From NCBI RefSeq assembly GCF_030409305.1, contig NZ_JAUFPQ010000017.1:256106-320105 (forward strand): a stretch of DNA of 64,000 bases. The letters run 5' to 3'. Both the position numbers and the translations under genes were made by a program. Shown here piece by piece: positions 20,252-28,863 of the stretch. The first letter of the stretch is position 1; each line of letters begins with the position of its first letter. The notes under the pieces are model-generated. The model saw only the letters and a program-made list of their open reading frames with translations, did no database searches and was not told the origin of the DNA. The DNA is from Halomonas maura. Lineage in GTDB: Bacteria > Pseudomonadota > Gammaproteobacteria > Pseudomonadales > Halomonadaceae.

Positions 20252-22788
20252 ACACGCCCCAGTCCGAGAAACTCCGCCTGATCGTCATCGGTAACGGCAT
20301 GGTCGGCCACCACCTGGTCGAGCAGCTCATCGAACGCGCGGCCACCGAGCAGTACCGCATCACGGTCTTCGGCGAGGAACGTCACCGCGCCTATGATCGC
20401 GTCCACCTGTCCGAGTATTTCAGTGGTCGGGACGCCCAGTCCCTGGCCATGTGCGACGCCGACTTCTATGCCGAGCACGGCATCGAGCTGCGCCTGAACG
20501 AGGCGGTGACCGCCCTCGATCGCGACAAGGGCGAGGTGGTCACCGAGGCCGGCCGCTACGCCTACGACCGGGTCGTGCTGGCCACCGGCTCCTACCCCTT
20601 CGTGCCGCCGATTCCCGGCAACGACCGCGAGAACTGCCTGGTCTACCGCACCCTGGACGACCTCGACACCATCCGCGCCGCGGCCGAGAAGGCCACCACC
20701 GGCGTGGTGGTCGGCGGCGGCCTGCTGGGCCTGGAGGCGGCCAACGCCCTGCGCGGGCTCGACCTCGACACCGCCGTGGTCGAGTTCGCACCTAGGCTGA
20801 TGCCGATGCAGGTTGACACCGAGGGCGGCGAGCTGCTGCGCGAGAAGATCGAGGCGCTGGGCGTCCAGGTGCTTACCGGCCGCGCCACCCAGCACATCGA
20901 GGACGGCCAGGCCAGCTTCCACCGCATGGTCTTCCAGGACGACAAGGTGCTGGAGACCGACCTGATCGTGTTCTCCGCGGGCATCCGTCCCCGCGACGAG
21001 CTGGCCCGGGAGGCCGCCCTGGAGATGGGCGAGCGCGGCGGCGTGGTGATCGACGACCGCTGCCTGACCAGCGACCCGGCGATCCTGGCCATCGGCGAGG
21101 TGGCGCTGTGGAACAACAGCATCTTCGGCCTGGTGGCTCCCGGCTACCAGATGGCCAAGGCCGCCGCGGCTACCCTGCTGGGCGGTGAGCTGACCTTCGC
21201 GGGCGCCGACATGAGCACCAAGCTCAAGCTGCTCGGCGTCGACGTGGGCGCCATCGGCGATGCCCACGGCAACCAGAATCCCGGCGCGCGGATGTTCCGC
21301 TACCTGGACGAGATCCGCCAGGAATACCGCAAGCTGGTGGTCTCCAGCGACGGCAGGAAGCTGCTCGGCGCCATGCTGGTGGGCGACAACGCCTACTACG
21401 ACACCCTGATGCAGTACTACAGCAACGGCCTGGAGCTGCCCGAGGACCCGGCGGCACTGATCCTGCCCTCCACCGAGGGCGCGCCGACCCTCGGCGCCGA
21501 CGCCCTGCCCGACGGCGCGACCATCTGCTCGTGCCACAACGTCACCAAGGGCTCGATCTGCGCGACCCTCGATGCCGGTGCCACCGACCTGGGCAGCGTC
21601 AAGGCCGAGACCAGGGCCAGCACCGGCTGTGGGGGCTGCGCGGCCCTGCTCAAGAGCGTGGTCGACCACGAGCTGGAAGCCCGCGGCGTGGAGGTCGACC
21701 AGTCGATCTGCGAGCACTTCGCCCACACCCGCCAGGAGCTCTTCGACATCGTCCGCGTCGAGGGCATCAAGACCTTCGGCGAGCTGATCGGCAAGCACGG
21801 CGCTTCACACAACCAGGGCCTGGGCTCTTCGTCAGCCCCGAAGCTCGGCTGCGACATCTGCAAGCCGGCGGTGGCCTCGATCCTGGCCTCCTGCTTCAAC
21901 GAGCCGATCACCGACGCCGCGCATATCCCGCTGCAGGACACCAACGACACCTTCATGGCCAACATGCAGAAGAACGGCACCTACTCGGTGGTGCCGCGTG
22001 TCCCCGGCGGCGAGATCACCCCGGACAAGCTGGTGGTGCTCGGTCAGGTCGCACAGAAGTATGAGCTCTACACCAAGATCACCGGCGGCCAGCGCATCGA
22101 CCTGTTCGGCGCCCGCCTCGAGGACCTGCCCGACATCTGGGGCGAGCTGATCGAGGCCGGCTTCGAGACCGGTCACGCCTACGGCAAGTCGGTACGCACC
22201 GTGAAGTCCTGCGTGGGCAGTACCTGGTGTCGCTACGGGGTGCAGGACAGCGTGGGCATGGCGATCCAGCTGGAGCACCGCTACAAGGGACTGCGCTCGC
22301 CCCACAAGCTCAAGTTCGCGGTTTCCGGCTGCACCCGCGAGTGCGCCGAGGCCCAGAGCAAGGACGTCGGGGTGATCGCCACCGAGCACGGCTGGAACCT
22401 CTACGTCTGCGGCAACGGCGGCATGCGCCCGCGCCACGCCGAGCTCTTCGCCACCGACCTGGACGACGAGCAGTTGATCAAGATCATCGACCGTTTCCTG
22501 ATGTTCTACGTGCGCACCGCCGACCGCCTGCAGCGGACCTCGGTATGGCGCGAGAACCTCGAGGGCGGCCTGGACTACCTCAAGGAGGTGGTGCTCGAGG
22601 ACAGCCTGGGCATCGGCGACGAGCTCGAGGCGCAGATGCAGACCGTCATCGACAACTACGAGTGCGAGTGGGCGGGCGCCATCAACGACCCCGAGAAGCT
22701 CAAGCGCTTCCGCAGCTTCGTCAACGACGCGCGCCCCGACCCGGACATCATCGTGACCGAGGAGCGCGGCCAGCTCCGCCCTGCGTAA
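20248..22788 (+). CDS. nirB: Assimilatory NAD(P)H nitrite reductase, large subunit
   Basis: An 846-residue enzyme of normal NirB length. The order is a FAD/NAD(P)H reductase domain (GNGMVGHHL near the start, VVVGGGLLGLEAAN), BFD-like [2Fe-2S] segments (CSCHNVTKG, STGCGGCAALL, GCDICKP), then nitrite/sulfite reductase repeats. The siroheme-[4Fe-4S] cysteines are C655/C661 in CVGSTWC and C695/C699 in CTREC. It reduces nitrite to ammonium in the cytoplasm. It overlaps the flavoprotein gene by four bases, and nirD follows after a 164-base gap. Siroheme supply links it to cobA. Confidence 0.96.
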   Translation: MNTPQSEKLRLIVIGNGMVGHHLVEQLIERAATEQYRITVFGEERHRAYDRVHLSEYFSGRDAQSLAMCDADFYAEHGIELRLNEAVTALDRDKGEVVTEAGRYAYDRVVLATGSYPFVPPIPGNDRENCLVYRTLDDLDTIRAAAEKATTGVVVGGGLLGLEAANALRGLDLDTAVVEFAPRLMPMQVDTEGGELLREKIEALGVQVLTGRATQHIEDGQASFHRMVFQDDKVLETDLIVFSAGIRPRDELAREAALEMGERGGVVIDDRCLTSDPAILAIGEVALWNNSIFGLVAPGYQMAKAAAATLLGGELTFAGADMSTKLKLLGVDVGAIGDAHGNQNPGARMFRYLDEIRQEYRKLVVSSDGRKLLGAMLVGDNAYYDTLMQYYSNGLELPEDPAALILPSTEGAPTLGADALPDGATICSCHNVTKGSICATLDAGATDLGSVKAETRASTGCGGCAALLKSVVDHELEARGVEVDQSICEHFAHTRQELFDIVRVEGIKTFGELIGKHGASHNQGLGSSSAPKLGCDICKPAVASILASCFNEPITDAAHIPLQDTNDTFMANMQKNGTYSVVPRVPGGEITPDKLVVLGQVAQKYELYTKITGGQRIDLFGARLEDLPDIWGELIEAGFETGHAYGKSVRTVKSCVGSTWCRYGVQDSVGMAIQLEHRYKGLRSPHKLKFAVSGCTRECAEAQSKDVGVIATEHGWNLYVCGNGGMRPRHAELFATDLDDEQLIKIIDRFLMFYVRTADRLQRTSVWRENLEGGLDYLKEVVLEDSLGIGDELEAQMQTVIDNYECEWAGAINDPEKLKRFRSFVNDARPDPDIIVTEERGQLRPA

Positions 22789-22952
22789 GGAAATGGCTGC
22801 GCGAGCGAATCGTGTTGTTGCGCGGCACCCCGAAGGCTCGCCTAACCCCCCGTTATGTCTCGCCTTCGGTGCGCCGCGCGCCTAGCGACGCGGCGGCGCC
22901 CGCTTCATCTCGCTCGCCAATTTCTCGACATCATCGCGAGGACTACCAATCT
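22789..22952 (+). other. nirB-nirD spacer with a hairpin
   Basis: This gap is longer than usual for a tight nirBD pair. It contains an imperfect inverted repeat, GCACCCCGAAGGC and GCCTTCGGTGC, separated by about 17 bases, which may process or stabilise the mRNA. I see no separate promoter. Confidence 0.4.
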
Positions 22953-23327
22953 ATGACCATCGCAACTGCAGAAGCCCCGACCATGACCCAGACCTGGCAA
23001 CCCCTGTGCACCAAGGCCGACCTGGTGCCCTTCTCCGGCGTCGCCGCCTGGATCGAGACGCCCGAGGGACCGGCCCAGGTGGCCCTGTTCTACCTGCCCG
23101 GCCATGCCACCGAGCTCTACGCCGTGGACCATCACGATCCCTTCTCGGGCGCCAACGTCATCGCCCGCGGCATCGTCGGCGACCTCTCGGGGGCGCCGGT
23201 GGTGGCCTCACCGATCTACAAGCAGCACTTCCGCCTCGACGACGGCCAGTGCCTGGAAGACGAGGCGGTGCGGCTGCGCTGCTGGACGGTCTGCTTCGAG
23301 GACGACCGGGTGATGCTCCGGGCCTGA
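22953..23327 (+). CDS. nirD: Nitrite reductase small subunit
   Basis: A 124-residue Rieske-fold protein of the NirD family. Visible features are WQPLCTKADLVPFSGVAAWI, the ELYAVDHHDPFSGANVIARG segment and SPIYKQHFRLDDGQCLED. The cysteine/histidine cluster ligands of a true Rieske centre are not present, which is normal for NirD. It stabilises or activates NirB. The ATG at 22953 has GAGGA ten bases upstream; a second ATG at 22983 is possible and would remove a short non-conserved leader. Confidence 0.92.
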   Translation: MTIATAEAPTMTQTWQPLCTKADLVPFSGVAAWIETPEGPAQVALFYLPGHATELYAVDHHDPFSGANVIARGIVGDLSGAPVVASPIYKQHFRLDDGQCLEDEAVRLRCWTVCFEDDRVMLRA

Positions 23328-23345
23328 CCCCGCCACGGACGGGCC

Positions 23346-23505
23346 GCGGCCTGGCCGCCGCCGCGGCGCCCTCGTGATCCACGTGGACGCAGGCATTCAC
23401 CTTGTCGTTGACGCGGGCGATGCGTTCGAGGGCCGCCCGCGCGCCCTCCCGTGGCGAGGCCTCGCGCGCCCCGAACAAGGCTTCGAGACGTGTCGCATCG
23501 ATCAA
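23346..23505 (-). pseudogene. Amidase N-terminal remnant
   Basis: On the minus strand, from a TTG, about 53 residues read MIDATRLEALFGAREASPRE, then ARAALERIARVNDKVNACVH and VDHEGAAAAA. This is the standard opening of amidase-signature enzymes, before the catalytic Ser-Ser-Lys region, which is absent. The similarity ends where the nirD gene begins on the other strand, so the rest of the gene is gone. It is probably a truncated relic left at the edge of the nitrate cluster. Family assignment rests on this short segment only. Confidence 0.5.
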
Positions 23506-23910
23506 GCCCGGATCAGGCTCATGTCGCGCTTCCTCCCATCGGCGCCCCGTGCCCCCCGGCCCACCCTGGCAGCCATCGACCCGATCCCATCGTCACGCCC
23601 CGGTGGTTGCCGAGGCGGTCTCCCCTCGACCACCGGTATGCCGGGGCCCCGCGGGCAGTGCTGCGCGAGTCCCGGCGGCAGGCAACCGTCGCCAGCGTTG
23701 AGGCCGGCAATTGTGCAAAGCCGCAAGGATGGGCCATGCTGGGAGCCAATAAGCAAGTATTGCGGTCGTATGACAATGGGAGGTGCTCACCACAAACCAG
23801 CAGACCGGCACATCGCGCCCTGTCACGGAACTGACATCCGGCGCTGACAGTGTCGACATCGAGGCGTCATGTTTGACGTCGATCCGGTGACTATCAGGAG
23901 AGCTGCGCCG
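23506..23910. other. Intergenic stretch before the PhoH-like gene
   Basis: No gene is supported here. It should hold the promoter of the PhoH-like gene; the sequence around 23745-23780 is locally less GC-rich, but I find no confident -35/-10 pair. Confidence 0.35.
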
Positions 23911-25323
23911 ATGGTACGCATCGACAAGAAGGCCACCAGGCTTTACGTGCTGGACACCAACGTCTTGATCCATGATCCCGCCGCCCTCTATCAGTTCGAT
24001 GAGCACGAAGTGGTCATTCCCATGACCGTGCTCGAGGAGCTCGACAAGCACAAGAACGGCATCCGCGAAATCGCCCGCACCGCCCGGCAGGTCAGCCGGA
24101 CCCTCTCGGACCTCACCGCCAACGTCGACATCGGCCAGATCCGCGATGGCATTCCCATCACCCGGCTCACCGGCCCCGAGGGTCGACTACGCCTGCTGTG
24201 CTACGACAATCTCTCGGTCCCGGACAACCTGGAGGACAGCCCCGACAACCGACTGCTCGCCGAGACCTGCCGACTGCGCGACGAGCGTCCCGACGCCTCG
24301 GTGGTCCTGGTCACCAAGGACATCAACCTGCGGGTCAAGGCCGCGGCCCTCGGCGTGCCGGTGGAGGACTACCTCACCGATCGCGCCTTCGACGACAGCG
24401 ATGCCATGATCGGCGGTGCCCGGGTCTATCCCGAGGCCGGCCAGGATGGCAGCGGCCTGTGGGAGACCCTCAAGACCGAGGTCAAGGTCGAGCGCGAGGA
24501 TGGCCACGTCGTCTACCGCCTGGCCGGCGAGATCCCCACGGACTGGCATCTCGGCATGCTGGTTTCGGACAGCGACGACGGGGCCAGCTTCGAGGCGGTG
24601 GTCCGCGACCTGGGCCCCCGTCACGCCCATCTGGAGCTACTGACCAACTACCGGCATGGCGCCAGCGTGTGGGGCGTGCATGCCCATGACAGCCGCCAGA
24701 ACTTCACCCTCAACCTGCTGATGGACGAAAGCATCGACCTGGTGACCATCGCCGGCAGTGCAGGCACCGGCAAGACCTTCATGACCCTGGCCGCGGCCTT
24801 CCAGCAGACGCTGGACGGCAAGCGCTTCGAGCGCGTGGTGTTCACCCGGGCCCCTATCTCCATGAGCGAGGACATCGGCTACCTGCCCGGCACCGAAGAG
24901 GAGAAGATGTCGCCCTGGATGGGCGCCTTCCATGACAACATGGACAACCTGCTGCGCGACGAGCATGACGGCAGCTCCACCTGGAACCAGGAGGCGACGC
25001 GCCAGCTGCTCGGCTCGAGGGTACAGATCCGCGCTCCCGGCTTCATGCGCGGCCGGACCCTCAACGACACCTTCCTGATCATCGACGAGGCCCAGAACTT
25101 CACGCCCAAGCAGCTCAAGTCCCTGATCACCCGGGCCGGACGCAACACGAAGATCGTCTGCCTGGGCAACGTGGGCCAGATCGACACGCCCTATCTCACC
25201 GCCAACACCTGCGGCATGGCGGCGGTGGTGCAACACTTCCGCGACTGGCCCCATGCCGGCCATGTCACCCTCCAGAGCGTGGAACGCTCGCGCCTGGCGC
25301 TGGCCGGCGAGGAGCTGCTCTGA
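23911..25323 (+). CDS. PIN-PhoH ATPase (PhoH2/YlaK type)
   Basis: A 470-residue two-domain protein. Residues about 8-150 form a PIN nuclease-like domain (LYVLDTNVLIHDPAAL, VLEELDKHKNG, and later acidic residues in LVTKDINLRVKA). A PhoH-family P-loop ATPase follows, with Walker A GSAGTGKT at about 282-289 and Walker B FLIIDEAQN near 390. Related proteins act as RNA helicase/RNases; the cellular role here is unknown. The ATG at 23911 has CAGGAG 10-15 bases upstream. It is monocistronic and convergent with a zinc-ribbon gene. Confidence 0.92.
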   Translation: MVRIDKKATRLYVLDTNVLIHDPAALYQFDEHEVVIPMTVLEELDKHKNGIREIARTARQVSRTLSDLTANVDIGQIRDGIPITRLTGPEGRLRLLCYDNLSVPDNLEDSPDNRLLAETCRLRDERPDASVVLVTKDINLRVKAAALGVPVEDYLTDRAFDDSDAMIGGARVYPEAGQDGSGLWETLKTEVKVEREDGHVVYRLAGEIPTDWHLGMLVSDSDDGASFEAVVRDLGPRHAHLELLTNYRHGASVWGVHAHDSRQNFTLNLLMDESIDLVTIAGSAGTGKTFMTLAAAFQQTLDGKRFERVVFTRAPISMSEDIGYLPGTEEEKMSPWMGAFHDNMDNLLRDEHDGSSTWNQEATRQLLGSRVQIRAPGFMRGRTLNDTFLIIDEAQNFTPKQLKSLITRAGRNTKIVCLGNVGQIDTPYLTANTCGMAAVVQHFRDWPHAGHVTLQSVERSRLALAGEELL

Positions 25324-25327
25324 ACGC

Positions 25328-25357
25328 GGCGGGTCGACGCCCCGGCGTCGACCCGCC
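25328..25357. terminator. Bidirectional terminator between the PhoH-like and zinc-ribbon genes
   Basis: Perfect 14-bp arms GGCGGGTCGACGCC and GGCGTCGACCCGCC with a 2-base centre lie between two convergent genes, four bases after one stop and 16 before the other. There is no long T tract on either side. Confidence 0.65.
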
Positions 25358-25373
25358 CTCCCGCTGCGCCCGC

Positions 25374-25592
25374 TCAGTGACCGCGATTCACGGCCTTCTC
25401 GATCAATGCCTCGCTCTGACTGCCGGGCCCGTGGCGGAGCACCGTCTGGGCCTCGTGATACAGGCAGACGAAGCGCTGGCAGGAGGCGCAATGCACCTGG
25501 TCGTCGGGGTTCTTGACACTGGAGACTCGCATCAGGTGACTGCCACAGTTCGGGCACGCCACCGGTAGACGGAAATCCTCGGAGAGTGACAT
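25374..25592 (-). CDS. Small zinc-ribbon protein
   Basis: A 72-residue protein with two CxxC pairs, CPNCGSH and CASCQRF, forming a probable zinc ribbon, followed by the C-terminal LIEKAVNRGH. The start MSLSEDFRLPVACPNCG is chosen because CAGGAG lies seven bases upstream; an earlier in-frame start at 25637 lacks one. I do not recognise a named family. It is convergent with the PhoH-like gene and 72 bases downstream of the diguanylate cyclase gene on the same strand, so co-transcription is not excluded. Confidence 0.72.
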   Translation of the reverse strand: MSLSEDFRLPVACPNCGSHLMRVSSVKNPDDQVHCASCQRFVCLYHEAQTVLRHGPGSQSEALIEKAVNRGH

Positions 25593-25664
25593 CGGCTGCT
25601 CCTGTTGCGCGGGGTTGATGACGGTATCTTGACCCATGGGACAGCGGACTGGCCGGTCAGTGCC

Positions 25665-26987
25665 TCAGGTCACCTGCTCGGGAAAGACGATGCGGTTGCG
25701 CCCCGCTCGCTTGGCCCGGTAGAGGGCGTGGTCGGCCCGACTCAGCGCCTCGCCGAGATCCCCTCCCGGGTCGAGGAAGGCCATTCCCATGCTGACCGTG
25801 AAATGCAGCGTCTCGCCGCCCAGCACCAGCTCGTTGTCCGCCACGGCCTGCCGCAGGCGCTCCAGCACGCTCCAGGCCTCCTCCGGATCGCTATCCACCA
25901 GCATGACCGCGAATTCCTCCCCGCCGAGACGACCGATCAGGTCGTAGGGACGCAGGCTGTCTCGGCAGGTCGTGGCGAAACGCTGCAAGGCGATATCGCC
26001 GGCCGCATGGCCATGGGTGTCATTGAGCGCCTTGAAGTGGTCGAGGTCGATCATCGCCACCGGCACCCGGCGACCCTGGCGGGCGGCATGGGCCAGCACC
26101 GCCTCGCCATTGGCGAAGAAGGCCCGCCGGTTGAGCATGCCGGTCAGCATGTCGGTGCTGATCAGCTGCTGGGTGCGCCGCTCCGCCTCCTTGCGCCGAG
26201 TGACATCCTGCATCCAGCCGTCCCAGAGCGTGCCGCCCTCGGCGTCGCGCCGCACACCCGCCGTGGCCTCCACCCAGCGCACGCCAGCGGGAGTCTCGAT
26301 GCGAACGGCCAGCTGAAACGCCTCGAGGCTCACCGACGACTGGGCCAGCGCATTGGTCAGGGCCTGGCGATCATCGCCGACCAGCCGATCGAGCAGCCGT
26401 TCGGGGGATGCCTTCACGGCGTCGGGGGCCAGCCCGCACAGCGCGGTCAGCCCCTCGCTCAGGTAGCCGAAGGACAGCGCCCCTCGCGGCGCCTGATGCA
26501 GCTGGAAGACCACGCCCGGCAGGCCGGTCACGACCGCCTCCAGCCGGTCCAGGCGGGCCCGGTCGGCGATGGCCGGCTCGAGATGGGTACCGACATCGTG
26601 CTGGATCAGCAGCAGGCGGGAGGTGTCGTGGGACCCCTCGGCCAGCGGCTGGATGAGGGTATCCAGGTGAAGCCGCCGACCGTCGGCATGGCGGCAGTGC
26701 AAGAGTCCGCGCCAGGGCTGGCGCTGCTGGACACAATCCGCCAGGGCCCGGGACAGCGGGCCGCGCAGCGGCTGCTCGTCCAGGAGGGTGACGCGTCGCC
26801 CCACCAGCGATGCGGCGGCATGCCCCGTAACGGGCACCACCGAGGGGTTGACCTCGAGGATCACCCCATGGGCATCCAGCAGCATCACCGCGCCCGGGAA
26901 ATGCGCGTAGAGCCGCTCGGGCAGGCTGGTGGCCGGCGGGGATCGTCGCCGGCGCCACTTGTCCAGAATTCGTGACATGCCCCGCAT
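25665..26987 (-). CDS. PAS-GGDEF diguanylate cyclase
   Basis: A 440-residue soluble signalling protein. A PAS-like domain lies at about residues 25-125 (YAHFPGAVMLLDAHGVILEV), and a second PAS/PAC region at 145-270 ends in WDGWMQDVTRRKEAE. The C-terminal GGDEF domain has the intact active site GGEEF and, five residues before it, the inhibitory I-site RPYD, so it should make c-di-GMP from two GTP with product inhibition. No membrane segment is evident. The start at 26987 has GGAG upstream; 26978 is an alternative. Confidence 0.93.
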   Translation of the reverse strand: MRGMSRILDKWRRRRSPPATSLPERLYAHFPGAVMLLDAHGVILEVNPSVVPVTGHAAASLVGRRVTLLDEQPLRGPLSRALADCVQQRQPWRGLLHCRHADGRRLHLDTLIQPLAEGSHDTSRLLLIQHDVGTHLEPAIADRARLDRLEAVVTGLPGVVFQLHQAPRGALSFGYLSEGLTALCGLAPDAVKASPERLLDRLVGDDRQALTNALAQSSVSLEAFQLAVRIETPAGVRWVEATAGVRRDAEGGTLWDGWMQDVTRRKEAERRTQQLISTDMLTGMLNRRAFFANGEAVLAHAARQGRRVPVAMIDLDHFKALNDTHGHAAGDIALQRFATTCRDSLRPYDLIGRLGGEEFAVMLVDSDPEEAWSVLERLRQAVADNELVLGGETLHFTVSMGMAFLDPGGDLGEALSRADHALYRAKRAGRNRIVFPEQVT

Positions 26988-27135
26988 CCTTGGGGTCTCC
27001 GCATTGACAGGGAATCGTGCCGCTATCGTTCTACCCTAGCGCAGACGCACGCGAGGCACACGCACAAGCGCCGGCCGGGGCCTGCAGGTCCCGCCGTGCG
27101 GCCACATCGTCGGCATCCTTGTCACCACGCATGAT

Positions 27136-27172
27136 GCCCCGTGGCGGAGCCGTCGTCGAGCCGCCACGGGGC
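27136..27172. terminator. Hairpin downstream of the UbiA-family gene
   Basis: Perfect 12-bp arms GCCCCGTGGCGG and CCGCCACGGGGC with a 13-base loop end five bases from the UbiA stop. It would terminate the minus-strand transcript; no U tract is present. Confidence 0.55.
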
Positions 27173-27177
27173 CGGGC

Positions 27178-28110
27178 TCAGCCGGCCAGCCAGAGCCCCA
27201 GGTTGAGCAGCGCCAGGGTGCCGAGCTGGAGGGCCACGTTGACCCCCAGCCAGGGCACGAGCGCCGCCTCGCCGTCGGCCTCGCTCAGCCGCCACAGGCC
27301 GTGCACCAGCCAGACGACCACCGGCAACAGCAGCCAGATCAGCCAGGTGGTCGCCGGCAGCAGGCCGGCCAGGCCCCCGGCCGGCACCACCAGGAAGGCC
27401 GCCACTATCAGCACGCCCGCCAGCCGCCCGGCACGCCGCCGTCCCAGCACGATGGCCAGGTGACGCCGGCCGACCCGGCGGTCGGCGTCGATATCCGGGA
27501 CCTGGTTGAGCAGCAGCAGGGCGCAGACCAGCAGGGTCGGCACCAGGGAAACGGCGACGGCCAGGGACGAGACATGGCCGGTCAGGGCCTGATGCGCGCC
27601 TACCACCATCAGGGTGCCGAAGCCCAGGCCCGGGGCCAGCAGGCACAGCCAGGGGCGATGCGTCAGCAGCCCGGTATAGGCCACCACCAGGCCCAGGCCC
27701 AGCAGGCCGTAGAGCAGCAGCCACGGCCCCGACCGCCACAGGAACCAGCCGCCGATCACCACCACCCCGCCCAGGCAGGCGGCGGCGGCCCGCCACACCA
27801 GCGGGGCCGCCGCCGGCCGGGCCGGCAGGGCGCCGCTGCCCCCGGAGAAGGGCGTGCGCCGGGTGATGGCGTCCAGGCCGCTTGAGAAGTCATGGTGCTC
27901 GTTGAAGAGGTTGACCGCGGCATGGGCCAGCAGCGCGGCCAGCAGCACCAGCAGGCTGTCCACCCGGGCCACTGGCACGCCCTCGAGGCGAGCCGTCAGA
28001 ACCGACAGGCCGGCGCACAGCGGCGCCAACACCAGGAAGTTGGGGCGGGCGCTGCGCAGGCAGGCCCGCCAGCGTCCCCGGCAGGAGGCGTCACAGCGCG
28101 ATGCGTCCAA
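27178..28110 (-). CDS. UbiA-family prenyltransferase
   Basis: A 310-residue integral membrane protein with about eight or nine hydrophobic helices. The first polyprenyl-diphosphate/Mg site is NLFNEHHDF, as in MenA-like members, and the second is NQVPDIDADRRVGRRHLAI. It resembles 1,4-dihydroxy-2-naphthoate octaprenyltransferases but could prenylate another aromatic or isoprenoid acceptor. Translation starts at a TTG supported by GGGGAGAAG nine bases upstream. It lies 24 bases downstream of an esterase gene on the same strand, suggesting a shared transcript. No menaquinone genes are nearby. Confidence 0.83.
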   Translation of the reverse strand: MDASRCDASCRGRWRACLRSARPNFLVLAPLCAGLSVLTARLEGVPVARVDSLLVLLAALLAHAAVNLFNEHHDFSSGLDAITRRTPFSGGSGALPARPAAAPLVWRAAAACLGGVVVIGGWFLWRSGPWLLLYGLLGLGLVVAYTGLLTHRPWLCLLAPGLGFGTLMVVGAHQALTGHVSSLAVAVSLVPTLLVCALLLLNQVPDIDADRRVGRRHLAIVLGRRRAGRLAGVLIVAAFLVVPAGGLAGLLPATTWLIWLLLPVVVWLVHGLWRLSEADGEAALVPWLGVNVALQLGTLALLNLGLWLAG

Positions 28111-28134
28111 GCCGTCTTCTCCCCTGCCCCGGCG

Positions 28135-28803
28135 TCAGCGCGCCAACCGTTCGGACAGCCAAGGGCCGATGTCGGCGACCTGCTGGGGACAGACCGCATG
28201 GGCCATCGGATACTGGCGATAGTGGACCGGGTAGCCCATGGCCGAGAGCCGGTCGCAGGCGGCCCGGCCCAGGACCTCGGGCACCACCGGGTCGAGGTGG
28301 CCGTGGTGGATCTCGATGGGCAGCTCGCGGTTGGCCGGGGCCGGCTCGAGGCTATCGGCGGTGGCGAGGTAGGTGGACATGGCCAGCAGGCCGCCGAGGC
28401 GCTCGGGAAAGGTCAGGGCCGCCTGGTAGGCCACCGCACCGCCCTGGGAGAAGCCGGCCAGGATGATGCGCTCGGCGGGGATGCCATGCTGGATCTGCTC
28501 GTGGACCAGCGCCTGGATGCGCGCCGCGGAGGCCTTGAGCTGGGCCTCGTCCACCCGGCGGTCGAGACTCATCTCCTTGATGTCGTACCAGGCCGGCATC
28601 ACCATGCCGCCGTTGATGGTCACCGCCAGGCGCGGGGCATGGGGCAGGATGAAGCGCACGCTGGCCGCCTCGGGCAGCGACAGCGCCGGCACCAAGGGCT
28701 CGAAGTCATGGCCATCGGCGCCGAGGCCATGGAGGATGAAGACGCAGGCATCGGCGGGCTTGCCGCCGCGGGGCTCGATGATCAACTCGTCGGGTTCGCT
28801 CAT
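28135..28803 (-). CDS. Carboxylesterase/phospholipase-type hydrolase
   Basis: A 222-residue alpha/beta hydrolase of the abhydrolase_2 family, as in Pseudomonas carboxylesterase II. It has the oxyanion segment FILHGLGADGHDF, nucleophile elbow GFSQGG, the aspartate in HHGHLDPVVP and the histidine in YPMAHAVCPQQ. It hydrolyses short acyl esters or lysophospholipids in the cytosol. It is on the same strand as the downstream UbiA gene and 60 bases from the SLC13 gene upstream; the three may be read together. Function in vivo is not fixed. Confidence 0.9.
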   Translation of the reverse strand: MSEPDELIIEPRGGKPADACVFILHGLGADGHDFEPLVPALSLPEAASVRFILPHAPRLAVTINGGMVMPAWYDIKEMSLDRRVDEAQLKASAARIQALVHEQIQHGIPAERIILAGFSQGGAVAYQAALTFPERLGGLLAMSTYLATADSLEPAPANRELPIEIHHGHLDPVVPEVLGRAACDRLSAMGYPVHYRQYPMAHAVCPQQVADIGPWLSERLAR

Positions 28804-28863
28804 GGGGTCGTCTCCCGGGGCAAAAGCGCCACCCTAGCGCAAAGCGCCGGCCACGGCGAGGCC

